Position numbers and translations under genes: made by a program. From assembly GCA_037447655.1 (NCBI GenBank), contig JBBHKE010001556.1:248001-312000 (forward strand): DNA of 64,000 nt, written 5' to 3'. Origin of the DNA: Zygnema cylindricum. Its lineage: Eukaryota; Streptophyta; Zygnematophyceae; Zygnematales; Zygnemataceae. The first letter of the stretch is position 1, and the number at the start of each line of letters is the position of its first letter. Below are positions 59,907 through 64,000 of this stretch, in pieces. The notes beneath the pieces were generated by a model. That model was not told where the DNA came from. It did not search any database and was given only the letters and a program-made list of their open reading frames with translations.

Positions 59907-62300
59907 ACAGAAATGCAAAAAAAAGAAACCTTAATAAAGTTCGGTCATCATGTTCCTTCCTCCTCCCCCTCCCGTCATCTTTCATAATGTTCTCCAACCC
60001 TAGAAGTTTGAAAGTTCCGAAGAAGAAGAGAGGAGGAGAGGGAGAGGGAGAGGGAGAGGGAGAGCGAGAGGGAGAGCGGGAGGGAGAGCGAGAGGGAGAG
60101 CGAGGGAGAGCGGGAGGGAGATCGAGAGGGAGAGCGAGAGGGAGAGCGAGAGGGAGAGGGAAAGGGAGAGAGAGAGCGAGAGTGAGAGGGAGAGGGAGAG
60201 GAGAGGGAGAGGCAGAGAGTGAGTGTACTCACATTTGCCAGTGGATTGAGAGCAAACTCTGGAATGGCCATAAACTCATCAGCAGTGATGTATCCCTTCC
60301 CGCTTCGATCCAGGGCACAGAATCGATCATAAAGGGCCACGATTTCCTGCTGAGAGACTGAAAGGTAACCACAAAAAAACAAAAACCAAAAGGAAAATCT
60401 TTAAAACAACGAAATCAATTGACGAAAGAAAAACGAAAGAAAATAATGAAAAGAAATTAAAAAACTTTCTCGATTGGTTGTTTGACACACAATTTCTTGC
60501 TGAGAGACTGAAAAGTAACCACGAAAACAAAAAACAAAAACATAAGGGAAATCTTTAAAATAACAAAAGAAAAACGAAAGAAAATAATGAAAAGAAATTA
60601 AAAAACTTTCTCGATTGGTTGTTTGACACACAATTTCTTGCTCAGAGACTGAAAGGTAACCACGAAAAAACAAAAAACTAAAGGGAAGTCTCAAAACGTC
60701 GAAAGAAAAACGAAAGAAATTAGCGGAAGAAAATAACGAAATGCAGTTAAAATACAATTTTTCCTCAATTTGGGGCACAATTTCTTTCTTAGAGAGAGAC
60801 TGAAAAGTAGCTACAGAATTGACAAAAAACAAAATGAAAAAATCTTTTAAGTGACAAAAAAAAATTGAAGTAAAAAAGTTCACCAATTTGCATAAATAAC
60901 GATACTGTGAAAGTCAGGATAAACACAACAAAAAGGTTTATAAAGAGGAAAGAGGAGAGGGGAGATGGAAGAGGAGAGAGGAGAGGAGGGAGACGAGAGA
61001 GGAGAGGAGAGAGTGGAGAGGAGAGGAGAGAGGAGAGGAGGAGAGGAGAAAGGTGGGCAATAAGAGTGAAGGGGAGAGTAAGGAGAGGGTTTTCAAAAAT
61101 GTTTTGTGAATGTGAAGAACAGAAACGTCAATGATTGCAAAAAAAAGCTTAAATGCAAATTCGAAAGTAAAGAAATGGGAGAGGATAGATGAAAGACAAG
61201 GAAATGTTAGTAACACAGTCACAAAACAAGAGAAACAAATATACTAAGTCAGTGGAGACTTTTTTGCCAAAAATCACAAAATAGTGTTAACAACACTACT
61301 TAAGGGAGTGGACTACAATCTGCCTCGTCTCTTTGCTCTTAATTAGTATTCCATATTCTAATTCGCATCAACACTGATAAACCCTTCACGCTAATAACGA
61401 TTAGCAGTGTGGTTGCACTAATTGCACTTATAAATCCTTGAAAATGCTATTTAAATTATGCAAAAACACAACTTACTCACGCTCAAAGTGCCATTTTGAT
61501 CAAGTCAACAAAAGAACAGACAACCTCATAGTCCAAAAACCCAAATAGTGCAATCTCAAACATTATCCGTTCACACTCACACAAGTGTAACGACCTTTGC
61601 TACTTCAAAAAATGTGGAAAAAATAGGAAAACATACATACTAATTCTGTTGCGTACACCTTAGATTGCTATTAGAGTTAATAACTCTAATTCGAGTGTGT
61701 GTTATCTTTACCCAAAATCACAAACTGGTGTTAAAAACACTATTTAGTCAAGTGGTGCATATGAGCCATGTGGCATGATAAAATTTAGTATGTTAACACT
61801 AAATCTGATTTAACGCTAATAGTTGAATACCTCATAGGAATGTACGGTCAGCGTATCCCATTTAATGACCATGGCTCGCAACATACTCCAACATGAACGA
61901 GCAAAAATGATAAATTGAGGAAGAAATAGGAGATAGAAATCTACACAAAAACATGCTGGATTACAAGAAAATTTAGAAAAATACAACAACTTCATTCACA
62001 CTCCCCTTAATCCCCCAAAAGTACACAACTTTCAAGAAGGAATGATTTTCGATTTCCAATCAAATTTCTTGGCACACTCGTTTACCTTCACAAAAAGAGA
62101 AAAGTGGAGAGGGAGAGGGAGAGGGATAGGGAGGGAGAGGGAGAGGGAGAGAAAGAGGGAGGGGGAGAGGGAGAGAAGAGGGAGGGGAAGGGGAAGGGGA
62201 GTGGGAGAGGGAGAGGGAGAGGTAACAAACATTTCCGAGAGGTGTGCTCCTGAACTTCTTCAATGTCGTATTGAGTCAGCATCGAGGAGGCACTCCCCAT
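57943..62300 (-). CDS. Calcineurin-B-like EF-hand protein
   Basis: A small four-EF-hand calcium sensor, homologous to the plant calcineurin-regulatory-subunit-like protein typified by Arabidopsis At3g18430. Exons in transcription order: 62300-62231, 60357-60233, 59793-59697, 59123-59014, 58478-58404, 57996-57943. They total 531 nt, 176 aa, against about 175 in Arabidopsis. The N-terminus MGSASSMLTQYDIEEVQEH has Gly2 and Ser6, a myristoylation signature. EF1 loop is D40-RSGKGYITAD-E51. EF2 (NRMLRMLEGMNFKDF) is degenerate. EF3 loop is D104-VDGNGQVSRE-D115, with Asp in place of the usual Glu at position 12. EF4 is degenerate (LEEAGFAQDCSLSFADF). The tail is VLGSNVKMEVDIPSDMR. All joins keep phase. 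The exon 5 donor (GTCAAA) is weak, so that boundary is the least certain. Introns are packed with simple repeats and decoy acceptors. The biological partner in plants is not established, as plants lack a canonical calcineurin A. Confidence 0.95.
58190..58380. repeat. Degenerate GGTTCTTTT repeat in calcineurin-B-like intron 5
   Basis: Variants of GGTTCTTTT, GGGTTATTTT and AGGGTTC follow each other at about 10-15 bp spacing on the + strand. The TTTAGGG-like words are not a telomeric array, since the period is irregular. Confidence 0.75.
58495..58695 (+). repeat. GGAAAA polypurine repeat in calcineurin-B-like intron 4
   Basis: About 200 bp of GGAAAA, GGAAAAA and GAAAG units. Purines are on the + strand, so the transcript carries pyrimidines. 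It lies immediately upstream of the exon 5 acceptor (in transcription order) and could serve as a very long polypyrimidine tract. Confidence 0.93.
58780..58875. repeat. Palindrome-rich ATCGATAA patch in intron 4
   Basis: Words such as GGTGTATCGGTAA, ATTATCGCGATAAATTA and ATCGATAAATTATCGG recall the subterminal palindromes of the hAT-like element at 35614, but no terminal repeats or target duplication could be fixed. Confidence 0.35.
59118..59640 (-). repeat. Tandem duplicates of the exon 4 splice acceptor in calcineurin-B-like intron 3
   Basis: In transcript sense the true acceptor TGCAG (59126-59124 for CAG) is followed by TCATTTTCCGCATCTATGAC. A copy with CAG at 59255-59253 is followed by TCATCTTCCACGTCTACGGC; 15 of 20 bases match and all differences are transitions (VIFRIYD versus VIFHVYG). 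A third CAG at 59429-59427 is followed by TCATGTTTCTG only. Spacing is 129 and 174 bp. Between them lies an imperfect minisatellite of GAAACAGAA and ATCGAAATCGGTATCGG units shared by the copies. Confidence 0.85.
59797..59905 (+). repeat. ~109-bp poly(A) run, with three internal C
   Basis: Poly(A) on the + strand means poly(U) in the transcript, ending directly at the exon 3 acceptor of the calcineurin-B-like gene. The real length may differ because such runs sequence poorly. Confidence 0.9.
60024..60222 (+). repeat. GAGAGG polypurine island in calcineurin-B-like intron 2
   Basis: The composition matches the 5.7-kb tract at the window start. It lies a few bases inside the intron from the exon 2 donor (GTGAGT at 60232-60227) and is pyrimidine-rich in the transcript. 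Confidence 0.95.
60341..60815 (-). repeat. Tandem duplicates of the exon 2 splice acceptor in calcineurin-B-like intron 1
   Basis: In transcript sense the true junction (CAG at 60360-60358) is followed by TCTCTCAGCAGGAAATCGTG. Copies: CAG 60510-60508 then TCTCTCAGCAAGAAATTGTG; CAG 60651-60649 then TCTCTGAGCAAGAAATTGTG; CAG 60802-60800 then TCTCTCTCTAAGAAAGAAAT. Each is preceded by GGTTACYTTTCAG or a variant. Spacing is 150, 141 and 151 bp. The nearest copy keeps Ser-Gln-Gln-Glu-Ile-Val with two silent changes. The next has one amino-acid change and the farthest is scrambled. Confidence 0.92.
60938..61090 (+). repeat. GAGGA polypurine island in calcineurin-B-like intron 1
   Basis: GAGAGGAGAGGAGG-type units lie purine-rich on the + strand. 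Frames over it encode only Arg/Glu/Gly and are not called. Confidence 0.93.
61370..61830. mobile_element. MITE-family relics in calcineurin-B-like intron 1
   Basis: GCTAATAACGATTAGCAGTGTG (61391) and GTACACCTTAGATTGCTATTAGAG (61651) resemble ends of the TA-flanked family, and AACGCTAATAGTTGAATACC (61812) is a weaker one. Boundaries and pairing are uncertain. Confidence 0.4.
62097..62222 (+). repeat. GAGAGG polypurine island at the start of calcineurin-B-like intron 1
   Basis: About 125 bp of GGGAGAGGGAGA units begin two bases from the exon 1 donor (GTTTGT at 62230-62225). As in introns 2 and 4, purines are on the + strand. Confidence 0.95.
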
Positions 62301-63550
62301 CTCAAGAGGTTCGTCAAATTCTTTATATGCAGATTGTTAAATAATCCTAAGCAACAAAAACAGATGGATACAGTCGTTTAATTAAAAAAAAAACACACAC
62401 ACATTCAATTCACACTTTTATACATTTGAGCATGGTGCATGTGGTACACTGTTAACTCGGTCCAGATTCTTTTGCCCTCTGTACACGAAATAGTGTTGAT
62501 ATCATTAATTGTTTCATTCTTAACGCTTATTATTTTTGCGGTTCACAATCGTCCACATAATTCGAATATTAATTATTGAAAGGACAACATTCTCAATACA
62601 GTATTTCTTAACATCAATAGCCATTTTTGTTATAACGTGAATGAATCGTGCTAAAGTACAAATAAATATTTTGGATTGTTGTTTTCTGATTGTTGCGAAC
62701 CGTAACGTTTTGCTCACATTTGTACTCTTATATCTTGATGTGCCTAAAGCTGAAAAAACTTGAATCTCCCATTAGTTTGAGAACATTTTATTTTACTTTT
62801 GATTTAGGTTTAGTAAAAAATAGGCATTAAAGGCTTGGTTTTATTTGCTGGAAACCTAACTGGTGAATGATGGAACTTTGTGTAAAGAGGTGCCATAACT
62901 TTGTTTTCAGCCCTTCTAAAAAAAGTTGAAAAGTTAAGTTTCTAATAAACATGTGTGTTTTCCATTTTCCTAGAGGCTGGTGTCATCATACACACCCCAC
63001 AGTGTTGTGGAAAATAACACATTGAAGAAAAACCCATACATGGTGTAAATGGGGCATAAATAATCTAAACCTAGAATAGAGATGACGGTCACCATATTAA
63101 AATCTTGAAATTTAGAATCGTAGGATTTGAAATCTTAAAAATCTCCCGCCCGTTTAAATGTTGAACTGACACTTGAATCGAATATAACGCAACAAAACAT
63201 TCAACTAAAACTTGTAGCCCAAAAAGGAACCTAATACGGATAAAAAAAATACAAAATTCCTGAATTCGAGTGAACACTTGTAAACAAAAATCAAAAAATC
63301 CATCTGGATCTTGGCTTTCCTCAAAGCTCTTAAAAAGAGAATGAAGGAAAAACCAAATGAAATCCACACCTTCCCCACAACATTCAAACATCAAGATATG
63401 TTTCCAGATTTACAAGATAAAACAAAAAAAAAAAAAAACCTAGAAGTTGTTACTGTTTAAAGATCTTAACCAGCAACAAAAACAAACTTTGGCAACTAAC
63501 CTTGGGCAAAAAAAAACTCAAAAACAAAAAAAAACTCAAAAACAAAAAAA
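62301..63550. other. Upstream region of the calcineurin-B-like gene
   Basis: AT-rich sequence with no supported gene. The frame at 63089-63394 (minus) has no recognisable motif. A TATAAA-like word at 62321-62327 is too close to the start codon to be assigned confidently. A micro-repeat of AAAAAAAAACTCAAAAAC lies at about 63507-63558. Confidence 0.45.
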
Positions 63551-63556
63551 AACAAA

Positions 63557-63735
63557 ACGTAGTTCGTTATAAGTTAAACCGCAGTCTGTTACAAGTAAAA
63601 ACGCAGTCCGTTACAAGTTAAAACGCAGTCCGTTACAAGTTAAAACGCAGTCCGTTACAAGTTAAAACGCAGTCCGTTACAAGTTAAAACGCAGTCCGTT
63701 ACAAGTTAAAACGTGGTCCGTTACAAGTTTTAGGT
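63557..63735 (+). repeat. 22-bp minisatellite, unit GCAGTCCGTTACAAGTTAAAAC
   Basis: About eight head-to-tail copies. The first two and the last are diverged (GTAGTTCGTTATAAG, GTGGTCCGTTACAAG) and the middle copies are identical. There are no spacers, so it is not a CRISPR array. It lies 1.26 kb upstream of the calcineurin-B-like start codon. Confidence 0.95.
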
Positions 63736-64000
63736 CATTGTACTCACCTTTAGCAACAAGATAGACTTCAAGCGCCACAAGAGAAAACCGCCTTGAAATT
63801 AGGGTTTTGTTTCCCCTGGCTTGCTGATGCTTCCAAGCACAGGTAATCAAATGCAAATCAGATGGGGTGTCATTCAGCAGATTAGGGTTTGCATTTCCTT
63901 CTTGACAAGCCAGTTTCCAGTTTTACAAACTTGACAGGACGTCAGTTCCATGCAGCGAACTCGTGAGCCAATAAGGTACAGTACAGCCGTAGAGGAAAGT
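63736..64000. other. Window edge, nothing recognised
   Basis: Mixed sequence with AGGGTTT words and plausible splice-like CAGGTAATC at 63839, but no frame long enough to support a gene. Confidence 0.3.

Noticed and set aside
59105-60886. Open frames of 135-282 codons on the minus strand
   Set aside because: They run through introns, poly(T) and GA islands of the calcineurin-B-like gene. The only protein-like words (SQQEIV, VIFHVYG) are the real exons or their tandem decoy copies.
63557-63735. CRISPR array
   Set aside because: The 22-bp units are contiguous with no unique spacers and lie in a plant nuclear genome.
1-64000. tRNA or rRNA genes
   Set aside because: I saw no cloverleaf with matching A/B-box words and no rRNA-like conserved block, though a covariance-model search was not possible.

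Overview
The window is nuclear DNA from a green plant, most likely a streptophyte (a charophyte alga or an early-diverging land plant). The evidence is a set of intron-rich genes with GT/AG junctions and plant-type family members: a HUA2-like PWWP/CID protein, a plant B''-type PP2A subunit and a plant calcineurin-B-like EF-hand protein. The genus cannot be named from the sequence. Only four protein genes could be supported, and all were assembled by hand from splice sites and reading-frame phase. Nearly everything else is low-complexity DNA or transposon debris.

Layout: 1-5766 is one strand-asymmetric polypurine tract built on GAGAGG-like units, with two long G runs. 5817-6065 is a two-copy tandem repeat. 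7513-18435 (+) is a ten-exon HUA2-like gene encoding 2025 aa. 18436-23370 has no recognisable gene. 23600-26480 (-) is a decayed non-LTR reverse transcriptase; short 3' tails that look like the same family are scattered elsewhere. 26485-33560 has no gene and a few simple repeats. 33560-38310 and 41170-49320 are dense in miniature transposons: a TA-flanked family with CACCGYGAATCG ends, a hAT-like element with an intact 8-bp target duplication, and an inverted cluster of two further repeats. Between these two blocks, 38870-41169 (+) holds the first two exons of an APC8/CDC23-like gene with no visible continuation.

49322-56524 (+) is a complete twelve-exon PP2A B'' gene (565 aa). Convergent to it, 57943-62300 (-) is a complete six-exon calcineurin-B-like gene (176 aa). 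Both encode EF-hand proteins of phosphatase-regulator families and their stop codons lie about 1.4 kb apart.

The most unusual signal is in the introns of these last two genes. In three introns (calcineurin-B-like introns 1 and 3, PP2A B'' intron 11) the 3' splice site and the first 20-30 nt of the downstream exon occur again as decaying tandem copies at 126-174 bp spacing. In each case the copy farthest from the real exon is the most diverged. This looks like intron growth by repeated tandem duplication across the acceptor, leaving ladders of decoy splice acceptors.
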